Shown: piece after piece, positions 23,718-31,634 of the stretch | Position numbering within the stretch: position 1 is the stretch's first letter | Layout: each line of letters starts with the position of its first letter | Origin: DASYTH01 sp045806965 | Lineage (GTDB): Bacteria > Actinomycetota > Actinomycetes > Mycobacteriales > Pseudonocardiaceae | Direction of reading: 5' to 3' | NCBI GenBank assembly: GCA_045806965.1 | Contig: JBJMIG010000050.1 | Span: forward strand, 1-64,000 | DNA: 64,000 bases | Notes under the pieces: model-generated | What the model was told of the DNA's origin: nothing | The model's input: only the letters and a program-made list of their open reading frames with translations | Databases searched by the model: none | Made by a program: the position numbers and the translations under genes

Positions 23718-26009
23718 CTAGAGGAACATCGGGATCGGGTTCAGCTCGCCATAGGGGGTCGGTTCGGCAAGTCGGCCGAGGCCTACCGGCACGTCGTATA
23801 ACCGGCCCGGCCCGAAGCGCGCCCAGAACGGACGCATCCCCGGCACGATCACCTTCACCACCGGAAGGCCGACATCCGGCCGGGTCTGGTCCAGCACGAG
23901 CACCTCGAGGCCGCGTGCCTCGAAGCGGGCCTGCACCTCGACCACGTCCTCGAGCAGGTCCTGGCTCGGCAGGTACCGGTAGTCCCCGGGCCCGCGCGGG
24001 GCGGCGGCCGGGTCGGGTCGCAGGTACGGCTGGTTGGCCACCGTCGCGTTGGCCCACCACCAGGCCAGGTCCGGGTCCTCGGTGCAGATCCGGCCGCCGT
24101 CATCGGCGCCGAGCCCCGCCGGCATCAGCTGGTTCAGCTCGGTCAGCGCGCGGCGCAACGCGATCCGCGAGTCGAGGTGCGCGCCGAAGCCGAGCATGAT
24201 GTTCTCCGGCGCCCCGTCGGTCCGCCGGGACAGCGCCACCATCACCGGCACGTCCAGGTCGGAGGTCACGTCCAGGACCCACACCTCGCGGCCGAGGCGG
24301 GCGTACGTGGCGCGGACCTCGTCGATCCACTCGTCGGCGAACGCGTCCAGGTCCACCTCGGGGGCGGCGGTCCGGTTGTACCACCACAGCGCCACCGCGT
24401 CCCGCTCGATCACCTCGAGCGAGCCCTGCAGCACGGCGTCCTCCAGGCTGCTGCCGGCGGCGTTGCCGTTGGAGTCGGCGCACAGGTAGTCGTGCCCGGG
24501 ATAGGTTGGCGCGCCGAAGTAGAGCAGGCCGGTGGGCAGCAGCCGGTGCCGCTGTTGAGACATCGACCAGACCGGGGTCCAGTCCACCACCGCGGTGTCC
24601 TCGAACGGCTCGCAGACGTGCTGGAACGGGCCGTGCTCGGCATTCCAGCGGGTTCGGGTGCGGTACTGCCGCTCGTGGTAGAGCTGCAGGGTGTTGGGCG
24701 CGATCGCCCGCTCGCCGAGCGAGCGCAGCGTGCTGCGCACGCGGGCCTCGTCGCCGTGGTAGTTCCCGCAGTGCCGCTCGATGGCCTCGCACAGCGCGCT
24801 GGCCTTGGCGTGCATCTCGGTGATGCCCTTGCCGCCGTTCTGCGCGCGCAGCGAGGCACGCAGCACGTCCATCCGGTTCACCCGGGCGGCCACGTTCACG
24901 CCGGAGCGGAACGAGTTGAAGATCGTCGGGCCGCGAGTGTCGCGCTGGATCTGCTTCACGATGCCGGTCACCGGACTGATCAGGTGCCGGTAGGCGGCCA
25001 GCACCTGGTCCGGCGCCTGCGCCCGGTGCCCGCCGCCGCTGCAGTCGGCCTTGCGCCGGGAGGCGAGCACCACCGGTCGGTTGATCTGCTGACGCATCAG
25101 CGCGGGGCGCCCGCAGGCGGCGCACTGCGGCAGCGCGCGCACCGCGTGGTGCTCGCCGCGCAGGTCGAAGCTGTCCAGCGTCCATACCGCGCGCTGGCCG
25201 GGGTGGCGGTATCCGGCGAGCCACTTCGTCGCCTCAAGTGCGACCAGGTTCAACGCGGTCGCGGTCAGCGCGGGCAGCGAGGCGGCCGGGCGCGGGGCCG
25301 GACCCCGGCGGCCCAGTGCGTTCTGCGCGCAGGCCTCGGCGTTGCGGTTTCCCCACAGCCGAACGGCGAGGCAGTGCCAGCAGCCGGCTTCAGGCGGCTG
25401 GAACACCGGGCCGATCCACACCTTGGCGCCGACCGGCCGGGCAAGAAGCCACGGCCGGCCGGCGGCGCGATGCCGAACGTCCACAGTGGACAGTAGTGGG
25501 TTGAGATAGTCGTCGCACAGCACCACGGACAGGTCCGCGGTGCCGGGATCGAGATCCGAACCGGCGTGTTCGGCGGCGAGCCCGGCGGCATGCAGTGCGG
25601 TCAGCGAGTCCGCACCTGCCACGTCGCCAACCGTGATCAGCCGCAAGGTCCGGGTCGTAGTCTCGGCGGCCGCGACGGCCGCGTCCAGCCCGCTGGCATC
25701 CCAGTAGGCCAGGGTGTGCTCGTCGATCGGAATCGGCGGCGTCGAGTGCACCGTGACCAGACCGGCCTCGGCCAGCCGCGCGATCAGGCCCGCGACCTGT
25801 TCCGGCGCCATGCCGGCGGGCATGGCCTCGAGCACGTCGGCGAGGTTCCTGGTGCCGTCGAGCAGGCCGGCCAACGCGTCGATCTGCGAGCCCTTGAGCA
25901 GGGTCACCCCGTTCTCCGAGAACAGATACGCGCCCTCCCCGGCGGCGACTTCGGCACGCAGATGCCGCTTGAAGCCGACGGTCGGCACGGTATGGGCGCC
26001 CTGGCTCAC
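23718..26009 (-). CDS. Fused E1-like / YcaO TOMM cyclodehydratase
   Basis: A 763-residue fusion. The first 320 residues are the E1-ubiquitin-activating-like, leader-binding partner with RRE-type start (VGFKRHLRAEV, AYLFSENGVTLLKG), a degenerate nucleotide fold and zinc cysteines in GCWHCL and CAACG. The rest is a YcaO domain: KGITEMHAKASALCEAIERHCG (ATP/Mg region), SNGNAAGSSLEDAVLQGSLEVIERDA and a C-terminus ending LNPIPMFL, like the proline-containing tails of azoline-forming YcaO proteins. It uses ATP to cyclise Cys/Ser/Thr on the precursor. GTG 26009 overlaps the precursor stop (TAGTG), with GAGG upstream. The longer frame to 26087 overlaps the precursor and is rejected. Confidence 0.93.
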   Translation of the reverse strand: MSQGAHTVPTVGFKRHLRAEVAAGEGAYLFSENGVTLLKGSQIDALAGLLDGTRNLADVLEAMPAGMAPEQVAGLIARLAEAGLVTVHSTPPIPIDEHTLAYWDASGLDAAVAAAETTTRTLRLITVGDVAGADSLTALHAAGLAAEHAGSDLDPGTADLSVVLCDDYLNPLLSTVDVRHRAAGRPWLLARPVGAKVWIGPVFQPPEAGCWHCLAVRLWGNRNAEACAQNALGRRGPAPRPAASLPALTATALNLVALEATKWLAGYRHPGQRAVWTLDSFDLRGEHHAVRALPQCAACGRPALMRQQINRPVVLASRRKADCSGGGHRAQAPDQVLAAYRHLISPVTGIVKQIQRDTRGPTIFNSFRSGVNVAARVNRMDVLRASLRAQNGGKGITEMHAKASALCEAIERHCGNYHGDEARVRSTLRSLGERAIAPNTLQLYHERQYRTRTRWNAEHGPFQHVCEPFEDTAVVDWTPVWSMSQQRHRLLPTGLLYFGAPTYPGHDYLCADSNGNAAGSSLEDAVLQGSLEVIERDAVALWWYNRTAAPEVDLDAFADEWIDEVRATYARLGREVWVLDVTSDLDVPVMVALSRRTDGAPENIMLGFGAHLDSRIALRRALTELNQLMPAGLGADDGGRICTEDPDLAWWWANATVANQPYLRPDPAAAPRGPGDYRYLPSQDLLEDVVEVQARFEARGLEVLVLDQTRPDVGLPVVKVIVPGMRPFWARFGPGRLYDVPVGLGRLAEPTPYGELNPIPMFL

Positions 26010-26191
26010 TACGCCGCCTCTTCGGCCAGTTCCATCGTGCAGGGGGTGCAGACCGTGCTGAGCGCCGGGCTGTCCGGGTTGGTCCACTGGTCGAAGTTGT
26101 CGATCACGATGCCGTCCGGGTTGGTCACGGCGTCGTCGAAGCCAAGGCTGGCTAATAACGAAATCACGTTGTCTGTCACGGAACTCAACAT
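26009..26191 (-). CDS. Putative azole-forming RiPP (TOMM/LAP) precursor peptide
   Basis: A 60-residue peptide directly upstream of, and overlapping, the cyclodehydratase. The leader is acidic/hydrophobic (NVISLLASLGFDDAV, GIVIDNFDQW). The likely modified part is SPALSTVCTPCT with two Cys and several Ser/Thr, followed by an unusual acidic tail MELAEEAA. ATG 26191 follows GGGAG at 7 bp. An in-frame ATG at 26299 has an excellent AAGGAG, but its 35 intervening codons have only about 46 percent G/C at third positions, unlike coding DNA here, so the short form is preferred. Core and cleavage sites are inferred; no protease gene is adjacent. Confidence 0.8.
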   Translation of the reverse strand: MLSSVTDNVISLLASLGFDDAVTNPDGIVIDNFDQWTNPDSPALSTVCTPCTMELAEEAA

Positions 26192-26410
26192 TGTGGGACT
26201 CCCAGAGTGAGCGGTCGGTTCTCCGGCTGTGGGAATCGTCCGATCGAAACGGGTTTCTCTACCAGTGCCCCGCTCACGGGTCAAACATGTTTTTCTCATG
26301 TTTGACGCTCCTTATATTCATTCGCGACCGGTGGCCGGTTCACTGCCCGTCGCCTTGGGGGGTCTGGGAGTGTCATCAGAGCCAACTACCAACCGTGGGA
26401 GGAGGTCCAG
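26192..26410. promoter_or_regulatory. Divergent TOMM / SARP promoter region
   Basis: About 220 bp of comparatively A+T-rich DNA between the precursor and the SARP gene. It includes a perfect palindrome (26280-26306) and a TATATT-like stretch near 26313. Probably the main control point of the TOMM operon. Confidence 0.6.
26280..26306. promoter_or_regulatory. Perfect 10-bp-arm palindromic operator candidate
   Basis: GTCAAACATG (26280-26289) and CATGTTTGAC (26297-26306) are exact inverted copies with a 7-nt T-rich spacer. Size and location fit a dimeric repressor or activator site between divergent operons. Confidence 0.6.
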
Positions 26411-27328
26411 ATGCAGGTCAAGGTGCTGGGACCTCTGGACGTCACCGAGAACGGCCGATCGATCACCCCCTCCGCGAGCAAGGCCCGCCAGACCCTGGCG
26501 ATGCTGGCCCTGCACGCCGGCCAGGTGGTCACCGTGCCGACCCTCGTCGAGGAACTCTGGGGCATGGAACTGCCGCGCAAGCCGCTCCAGTCTGTGCAGA
26601 CCTACGTCCTGATATTGCGCAAGATGATCAACAAGGCGCAGCCGGCCGGCGAGCCAGGCGGCGCGAAGTCCGTGCTGGTCACGTCACACGGCGGCTACCT
26701 GCTGAACGTGCCGGCCGATGATCTCGACGTCCGGTGGTACGAACGAATGGCCGGTGCCGGCCAGCGAGCGATGCAGAGCGGGGACTTCGAGTCCGCGTCC
26801 CGCCTGCTCCGCTCGGCGCTGGAGATCTGGCGCGGCCCGGCCCTGGTCGATGTACAGATCGGTATTCCGCTCAGCTTCAAGGTGAACGGGCTCGAGGAGC
26901 ACCGGCTCGGGGTCCAGGAGACGTGCATCGAGGCCGACCTTCGGCTCGGCCGGCACCACCTCCTGCTCGGTGAGCTCGGCGAGCTGTGCGCGCGCTATCC
27001 GATGCACGAGAACGTGTGCACCCAGTACATGACGGCGCTCTACCGGTCCGGCCGCAAGTGGCGGGCGCTCGAGGTGTACCGCAGGCTGCGCGACACGCTG
27101 GTCAACGAGCTCGGGGTGGAGCCGTCGCCGCAGGTGCAGCAGGTGCAGCACGCGATCCTCAACTCCGACCCGAAGCTGGACGAGCCGTCCGGCTGGCGGC
27201 AGTCGTCGCTTGCCGTCACGACTCCGGGCGGCGGTGACCCGAGGGCCGACCTGGCCCACCGGTTCCGCCACGCGGTGGCCCGGTCGGCAAACGGCCGGAA
27301 GCCGGAGCACACCGCGGAGATCGCCTAG
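26411..27328 (+). CDS. SARP-family transcriptional activator
   Basis: A 305-residue SARP: an N-terminal OmpR-type winged helix (MQVKVLGPLDVTENGRSITPSASKARQTLAMLALHAG, EELWG, VQTYVLILRKMI) and a BTAD domain (LEIWRGPALVDV, LEEHRLGVQETCIEADLRLGRH, YPMHENVCTQYMTALYRSGRKWRALEVYRRLRDTLVNELGVEPSPQVQQVQHAIL). SARPs activate secondary-metabolite operons by binding direct heptamer repeats. ATG 26411 follows GGAGG. It is divergent from the TOMM operon and upstream of the ThDP enzyme genes, so it is the best candidate cluster-specific activator. About 30 extra C-terminal residues are of unknown use. Confidence 0.92.
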   Translation: MQVKVLGPLDVTENGRSITPSASKARQTLAMLALHAGQVVTVPTLVEELWGMELPRKPLQSVQTYVLILRKMINKAQPAGEPGGAKSVLVTSHGGYLLNVPADDLDVRWYERMAGAGQRAMQSGDFESASRLLRSALEIWRGPALVDVQIGIPLSFKVNGLEEHRLGVQETCIEADLRLGRHHLLLGELGELCARYPMHENVCTQYMTALYRSGRKWRALEVYRRLRDTLVNELGVEPSPQVQQVQHAILNSDPKLDEPSGWRQSSLAVTTPGGGDPRADLAHRFRHAVARSANGRKPEHTAEIA

Positions 27329-27386
27329 GTTGCGCCTCCCAATTCCGGGAAGCTAGGCGACCCAGGCGCTCGCACTTGGAGAGAAG

Positions 27387-27905
27387 ATGCCGACGTATGC
27401 CCAAAAGGTCCAGGTCGCCAAGGAGTTATGCCGGGAACTGATGGCAGTGGGCTTCGGCCCGTTCCTGGGGACACCGAACGGAATTCTCTCGCCGTTCTAC
27501 GCGGCGCTCGAACGCCACGAGAGGTTGCTGGTCGTGGCCAGGGAGGACAACGCGGTCGGGGTGGCCGCAGGTGCCTCGCTGGCCGGCCAGTACCCGGTGG
27601 TGCTGATGGCCGGCGCCGGGCTCGGGCAGGCGGTCGGCGCGATCGCGTCGTTGGTCGTGCCGTACCGCATCCCGATGCTGCTGGTCGTTGCCTCGCGGGC
27701 GATCGACCCGGAGGCGACCCGGGAAAACATGATCATGCGCGAGCTCACCGAGCCGTTGCTGGACGGGCTCGGCATCGAGGGGATCGCGCTGGACGCCGAG
27801 ACGCGGCCCAGCCGGCAGGTGAACCAGTTGCGCGACATCGTCCGCGGTCAACTGCGGCCCGCGGCGCTACTGATACCGGCGAACGCATTGGGGGGAAGGA
27901 CATGA
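27387..27905 (+). CDS. ThDP enzyme alpha subunit, sulfopyruvate/phosphonopyruvate decarboxylase-like
   Basis: A 172-residue PYR-type domain. It has GPFLGTPNGILSPFYAALE and VVAREDNAVGVAAGASLAG, where REDNAVG holds the Glu that activates the ThDP aminopyrimidine, then LMAGAGLGQAVGAIASLVVPYRIPMLLVV. The layout matches ComD, the alpha subunit of sulfopyruvate decarboxylase, and the N-terminal half of phosphonopyruvate decarboxylase. It overlaps the beta-subunit gene by 4 bp (ATGA). The two halves should form an alpha/beta ThDP decarboxylase acting on a 3-substituted pyruvate. There is no PEP mutase or coenzyme M gene in view, so the substrate is unknown. Confidence 0.85.
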   Translation: MPTYAQKVQVAKELCRELMAVGFGPFLGTPNGILSPFYAALERHERLLVVAREDNAVGVAAGASLAGQYPVVLMAGAGLGQAVGAIASLVVPYRIPMLLVVASRAIDPEATRENMIMRELTEPLLDGLGIEGIALDAETRPSRQVNQLRDIVRGQLRPAALLIPANALGGRT

Positions 27906-28483
27906 ACCGGACCGCGGCCATCGCGGCGATCATCGGCGCCACCGTCGAGGAACCGATCCTTTTCACCGCTGGGAATCCGGCTCGGATCGCGCGGAACATC
28001 GCGGACCGGCCGAACCACTTCTATCTGACCGGCGGCGCCGCGCTGGCCTCCAGCGTCGGCGTCGGGGTGGCGCTGGAGACCAGGCGGCCGACCGTCGTGG
28101 TGGACGGCGACGGCGCCCTGCTGACCAACCCCGCCGGGCTGATCACCGCCGGACTGGTCGCCGACCTGCCGCTGGTGCACGTGGTGCTGGACAGCACGCT
28201 GGAGGCCAGCGCCGTGCAGGTCGTGCTGACCAGCCGGGCCGACCTGTGCGGGCTGGCCACCGCCGCCGGCTACGCCAAGGTCCACTCCACCGCCGGGCTC
28301 ACCGAGTTCAGCGGGCTGTTCCGCCGGGAGCTCGCGCTCTGCTCGGCGCCGGTGTTCATCCGCTGCGTGCTGACCGAGGCGGACGACGCGGTGCCTGTGC
28401 GGATCGGCACCGACCTCGAGCGCCATGCCCGCCGGTTCTACGACCACGTGAGCGCGCCGGAGTGGCTGGCCGGCGCCGCGTGA
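27902..28483 (+). CDS. ThDP enzyme beta subunit with altered metal-binding motif
   Basis: A 193-residue PP-type domain. The ThDP diphosphate/Mg motif starts normally (VVDGDGALLTNPAGL), but at the position of the second ligand, where ComE-type proteins read LDN, this protein reads LDSTLEAS: Ser replaces the Asn that normally coordinates Mg2+. That is conservative enough to keep binding or could mark a change of function. ATG 27902 follows GGGGGAAGG and overlaps the alpha-subunit stop. With the alpha subunit it would decarboxylate a 2-oxo acid to an aldehyde. Downstream convergent ptsI leaves only 9 bp, so the transcript ends there. Confidence 0.82.
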   Translation: MNRTAAIAAIIGATVEEPILFTAGNPARIARNIADRPNHFYLTGGAALASSVGVGVALETRRPTVVVDGDGALLTNPAGLITAGLVADLPLVHVVLDSTLEASAVQVVLTSRADLCGLATAAGYAKVHSTAGLTEFSGLFRRELALCSAPVFIRCVLTEADDAVPVRIGTDLERHARRFYDHVSAPEWLAGAA

Positions 28484-28492
28484 GTGGCGCGG

Positions 28493-30121
28493 CTACCGGG
28501 CGAGCGCCTGCTCGGCCAGCCGCCGGCAGTCAGCGAGGCTGTGCTCGGCAAGCGTTTCCCGCACCCCGGCGAGGCTGGGTGCGGACATGGACAGGCTGGT
28601 GATCCCCAGGCCGGCGTAGACCGGGGTGAACCGGGGATCACCGGCCGACTCACCGCAGATCCCGACCGGCTTGCCGGCCGCCTGCCCGGCCGCCGCGCAC
28701 CGGGCGACCAGCTGGAGCAGCGCCGGCTGGCCCGGGTCGAGCAGATCGGCCAGCTCACCGTTCATCCGGTCCGCCGCCATCGTGTACTGGCTCAGGTCGT
28801 TGGTGCCGATGCTGAGGAAGTCGACCACCTCGAGCAGCCGCTCGGCCAGCAGCGCCGCCGCCGGGATCTCGACCATCACCCCGGCGGTGGGCAGCCCGGC
28901 GGCCCGCACCCGGCCGGCGAACTCGGCGGCCTCGGTCACCGTGGCCACCATCGGCGCCATCACCCAGACTTCCGCCCCGGTGGCGCCGGCCGCCCTCGCC
29001 ACCGCCTCGAGCTGTTCGGCCAGCACGTCCGGCCGGCTGCGCGCCACCCGCAGTCCGCGCACCCCGAGCGCCGGGTTCTCCTCGGCCTCCAGCCCGAGGA
29101 ACGGCAACGGCTTGTCGGCGCCGGCATCCAGCGTGCGGAGCACCACCTTGCGACCGGCCAGCGCGGCGAACACCTCGGCGTAGGCGCGCTCCTGCTCGGC
29201 CACCGGCGGCGCCTCGGTACGGCCGAGGTAGAGGAACTCGGTGCGGAACAGCCCGACCCCCTCGGCGTCTACCGGCCCATCAGGCCCGCTCAGGTCGGCC
29301 GCCGTACCGATGTTGAGCAGCAGCTGCACCGGGTGCCCGTCGGAGGTGCGACCCGGCCCGGAGCTCTGGCTGTGCCGGGCCCGCCGCGCCGCCGCGGCGG
29401 CGCGCACCGCGGCCGCGGCCGCCGCGTCCACCGGCCTGACCTCGCCGGTCGTGCCGTCCACCGCGACCAGGGTGCCGTCCGGCAGGTCGAGCACCCCGGG
29501 GCAGCGCACCACGGCCGGCAGCCCGAGCGAGCGGGCCAGGATCGCGGTGTGGCTGGTCGGCCCGCCGCGCCGGGTGACAAGGGCCAGCACCCGCGCCGGA
29601 TCCAGCCGCGCGGTGTCGGCGGGCGCGAGGTCCGCGGCGAGGAGCACGAACGGCTCGCCCGGGTCGGGCACGCCGGGCATCGGCAGGCCGAGCAGGTGGG
29701 CCACCGCGCGGTCCCGGATGTCGTCGAGGTCGGCGGCCCGCTCGGCCAGGTACCCGCCGAGGGCGGCCAGCGTCTCCCGTTGTTCGGCCAGTACCTCGCT
29801 GACCGCCCAGGCCGCCGGCCGCCCGGCCCGCACCCGCTCGGCGGCGGCCGCGGCCAGCGTCGGGTCGGCGGCCATCAGCGAGGCGGCGTCCAGCACCTGC
29901 GCCGCGGTCTTCCTGGCCGGCCCCGCCGCGCCGGCCACCGCGGCCAGGCCGGCGAGCTGCTCGGCGACGAAGGTCAGCGCCGCGCCGGCCCGGTCGGCCT
30001 CGGCCGCCGGGTCGGTCACCGCCGGCACCCGTTCGGGCAGCGCCGGGGCCGTACCCATCCGGTACGCCGCCCCGGCCGCCTGTCCCGGGCTCACCCCGAG
30101 CCCGACCAACCGATCCGCCAT
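28493..30121 (-). CDS. ptsI: Phosphoenolpyruvate-protein phosphotransferase (PTS enzyme I)
   Basis: A 542-residue EI. N-terminal HPr-binding helical region, phospho-histidine loop RRGGPTSHTAILARSLGLPAV near residue 185, and a PEP-binding barrel with GVGLFRTEFLYLGR, GVMVEIPAAALLAERLLEVVDFLSIGTNDLSQYTMAADR and GICGESAGDP. It starts the phosphotransferase cascade by moving phosphate from PEP to HPr. All catalytic residues are visible. It is probably a housekeeping gene, although no HPr gene is adjacent. The protein is slightly shorter than E. coli EI, as usual for actinomycetes. Confidence 0.93.
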   Translation of the reverse strand: MADRLVGLGVSPGQAAGAAYRMGTAPALPERVPAVTDPAAEADRAGAALTFVAEQLAGLAAVAGAAGPARKTAAQVLDAASLMAADPTLAAAAAERVRAGRPAAWAVSEVLAEQRETLAALGGYLAERAADLDDIRDRAVAHLLGLPMPGVPDPGEPFVLLAADLAPADTARLDPARVLALVTRRGGPTSHTAILARSLGLPAVVRCPGVLDLPDGTLVAVDGTTGEVRPVDAAAAAAVRAAAAARRARHSQSSGPGRTSDGHPVQLLLNIGTAADLSGPDGPVDAEGVGLFRTEFLYLGRTEAPPVAEQERAYAEVFAALAGRKVVLRTLDAGADKPLPFLGLEAEENPALGVRGLRVARSRPDVLAEQLEAVARAAGATGAEVWVMAPMVATVTEAAEFAGRVRAAGLPTAGVMVEIPAAALLAERLLEVVDFLSIGTNDLSQYTMAADRMNGELADLLDPGQPALLQLVARCAAAGQAAGKPVGICGESAGDPRFTPVYAGLGITSLSMSAPSLAGVRETLAEHSLADCRRLAEQALAR

Positions 30122-30210
30122 CGGGTAACCGTCCCTTCACCCCGCCCGTCAGGTTCCCGGGTCAGGTTCGCGCCGTCTCGGTCTCCGCGTCCAGGTCCCG
30201 CTCCAGCAGC

Positions 30211-30633
30211 TCAGCCGGCGATGAGCACGGTGACCAGGGCGAGGGCGGCGGGCACCGCCTGGACGACCAGGATCCGGCGGCTCACCGTGGCGGCGCCGTA
30301 GAGCCCGGCGACGATCACACAGCTCAGGAAGAAGATCGTGGCCGAGTAGCCGACGGCGCCGCCGGCGATCAGACCCCACACCAGCCCAGCGGCGAGGAAA
30401 CCGTTGTACAGCCCCTGGTTCGCGGCCAGCGTCGCGGACTTCTCGGCGAACTCGGCCTCGGTGCCGAACGCCGCCCGGCCGCGTGGCGTCGTCCAGAGGA
30501 ACATCTCGAGCACCAGGATGTAGCCGTGGATCAGGGCGACCAGCCCGACCAGGACGTTCGCGACGACGTTCACGCCGGCAGAGTAGCGCTGCCACAACGA
30601 ATGGCGGGGTCGAAAAGCAGTCGGCTGGGTCAT
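30211..30633 (-). CDS. DUF1304 family small membrane protein
   Basis: A four-helix membrane protein of about 120-140 residues. ANVLVGLVALIHGYILVLEMFLWTTPRGRAAFG, ANQGLYNGFLAAGLVWGL and the two following helices match DUF1304. Function unknown. Two starts are possible: ATG 30633 (140 residues, hydrophilic leader, weak GAGAG) or GTG 30573 (120 residues, the more typical family N-terminus). The first would place the gene start 10 bp from the divergent lipoprotein start. No partner gene is obvious. Confidence 0.75.
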   Translation of the reverse strand: MTQPTAFRPRHSLWQRYSAGVNVVANVLVGLVALIHGYILVLEMFLWTTPRGRAAFGTEAEFAEKSATLAANQGLYNGFLAAGLVWGLIAGGAVGYSATIFFLSCVIVAGLYGAATVSRRILVVQAVPAALALVTVLIAG

Positions 30634-30643
30634 ACTCTCAGTT

Positions 30644-31618
30644 ATGCGTTCATTACGGGGGATCACCGCGCTCGGGCTGGCCCTGCTCACCGTCGCCGCC
30701 TGCGGCGCGCTCGGCGGCACCGAGTCGCCGCGCAGCCCTGGCCTCGGCCAGCCGACCAAGATCAAGGTGGCGGTGCTGCCGACGATGGACGTCGTGCCGC
30801 TCTACCTGGCCATCGACTCCGGCTACTTCACGCAGCAGGGGCTGGAGGTGGAACCGGTGATCGCGGCAAGCGGCGCCGACTGCGTGGCCAAGCTGGTCAA
30901 CGGCGAGGCGCAGGTCGCGTTCTCCAGCTACACGCCGTTCTTCGTGGCGAAGTCGAAGAACGCGGCGGACATCAAGCTGGTCGCCGACGCCACCTCGGCG
31001 GCACCGGGCTACGCGGTCGTAGTCACCACCGCGAACTCGCCGTTGACCGGCATCAAGGATCTTGCCGGCAAGCGAGTCGCGATCACCGCCCGGCTCACCA
31101 TCTCGCACCTGCTGGTGCAGGCCCAACTCAAGGCGAACGGCCTGGACCCGGACGGCGTGCAGTGGATCGAGATGGCGTTCCCGCAGATGGCCGACCAGCT
31201 CACCGCGGGCCAGATCGACGCGGCGTTCCTGGTCGAGCCGTTCCTGCGGCAGGCGATCAACCGGGTGCACGCCCGGCCGCTGTTCGACACGCTGGCCGGC
31301 CCAACCGCCGACCTGCCGCTCACCGGCTACGGCGCCACGGCGAGCTTCGTCAACGCCAACAAGGGCGCGATCGAGGCGTTCCAGCGCGGCCTGAAGAGGG
31401 CCACCGACGACGCCCGCACGGATCGCGCCAAGGTCGATCCGGTGTTGCAGAAGGTGGCCAAGGTGGACGCGGACACCGCACACCAGGCAGTGCTCACCGA
31501 GTTCGTGTCCAGCCTGGATCCGGCCCGGCTGCAGCGGGTGGTCGATCTCATGGTGGAGTTCAAGGCGCTCACCAAGAGTCTCGCGGTCAGCGACATGGTC
31601 GTGCGGCCAGCCGGCTGA
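30644..31618 (+). CDS. ABC transporter substrate-binding lipoprotein (SsuA/ThiY/NMT1 type)
   Basis: A 324-residue secreted lipoprotein. The signal peptide ends in the lipobox LTVAAC (Cys20), followed by a flexible linker. The mature part has KIKVAVLPTMDVVPLYLAIDSGYFTQQGLEV, typical of the nitrate/sulfonate/thiamine-precursor-binding type II fold, and DLAGKRVAI, GQIDAAFLVEPF. It should bind a small organic anion or pyrimidine and deliver it to an ABC importer, but no permease or ATPase gene is in the window, so it is an orphan binding protein. The ATG lies only 10 bp from the divergent DUF1304 start, so the transcript may be nearly leaderless. Confidence 0.85.
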   Translation: MRSLRGITALGLALLTVAACGALGGTESPRSPGLGQPTKIKVAVLPTMDVVPLYLAIDSGYFTQQGLEVEPVIAASGADCVAKLVNGEAQVAFSSYTPFFVAKSKNAADIKLVADATSAAPGYAVVVTTANSPLTGIKDLAGKRVAITARLTISHLLVQAQLKANGLDPDGVQWIEMAFPQMADQLTAGQIDAAFLVEPFLRQAINRVHARPLFDTLAGPTADLPLTGYGATASFVNANKGAIEAFQRGLKRATDDARTDRAKVDPVLQKVAKVDADTAHQAVLTEFVSSLDPARLQRVVDLMVEFKALTKSLAVSDMVVRPAG

Positions 31619-31634
31619 GTGCGAGGATTGCGGT

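Noticed and set aside
22179..26191. Thiopeptide or lanthipeptide cluster
   Set aside because: No lantibiotic-type dehydratase, cyclase or pyridine synthase is present, and the precursor lacks a Ser-rich thiopeptide core.
26192..26299. N-terminally extended 96-residue precursor starting at ATG 26299 with a strong AAGGAG site
   Set aside because: The 35 intervening codons have about 46 percent G/C at third positions, unlike real coding DNA here, and they overlap the operator palindrome.
27387..28483. Phosphonate or coenzyme M biosynthesis
   Set aside because: No PEP mutase, sulfolactate dehydrogenase or phosphosulfolactate synthase is present; the metal motif is also altered.
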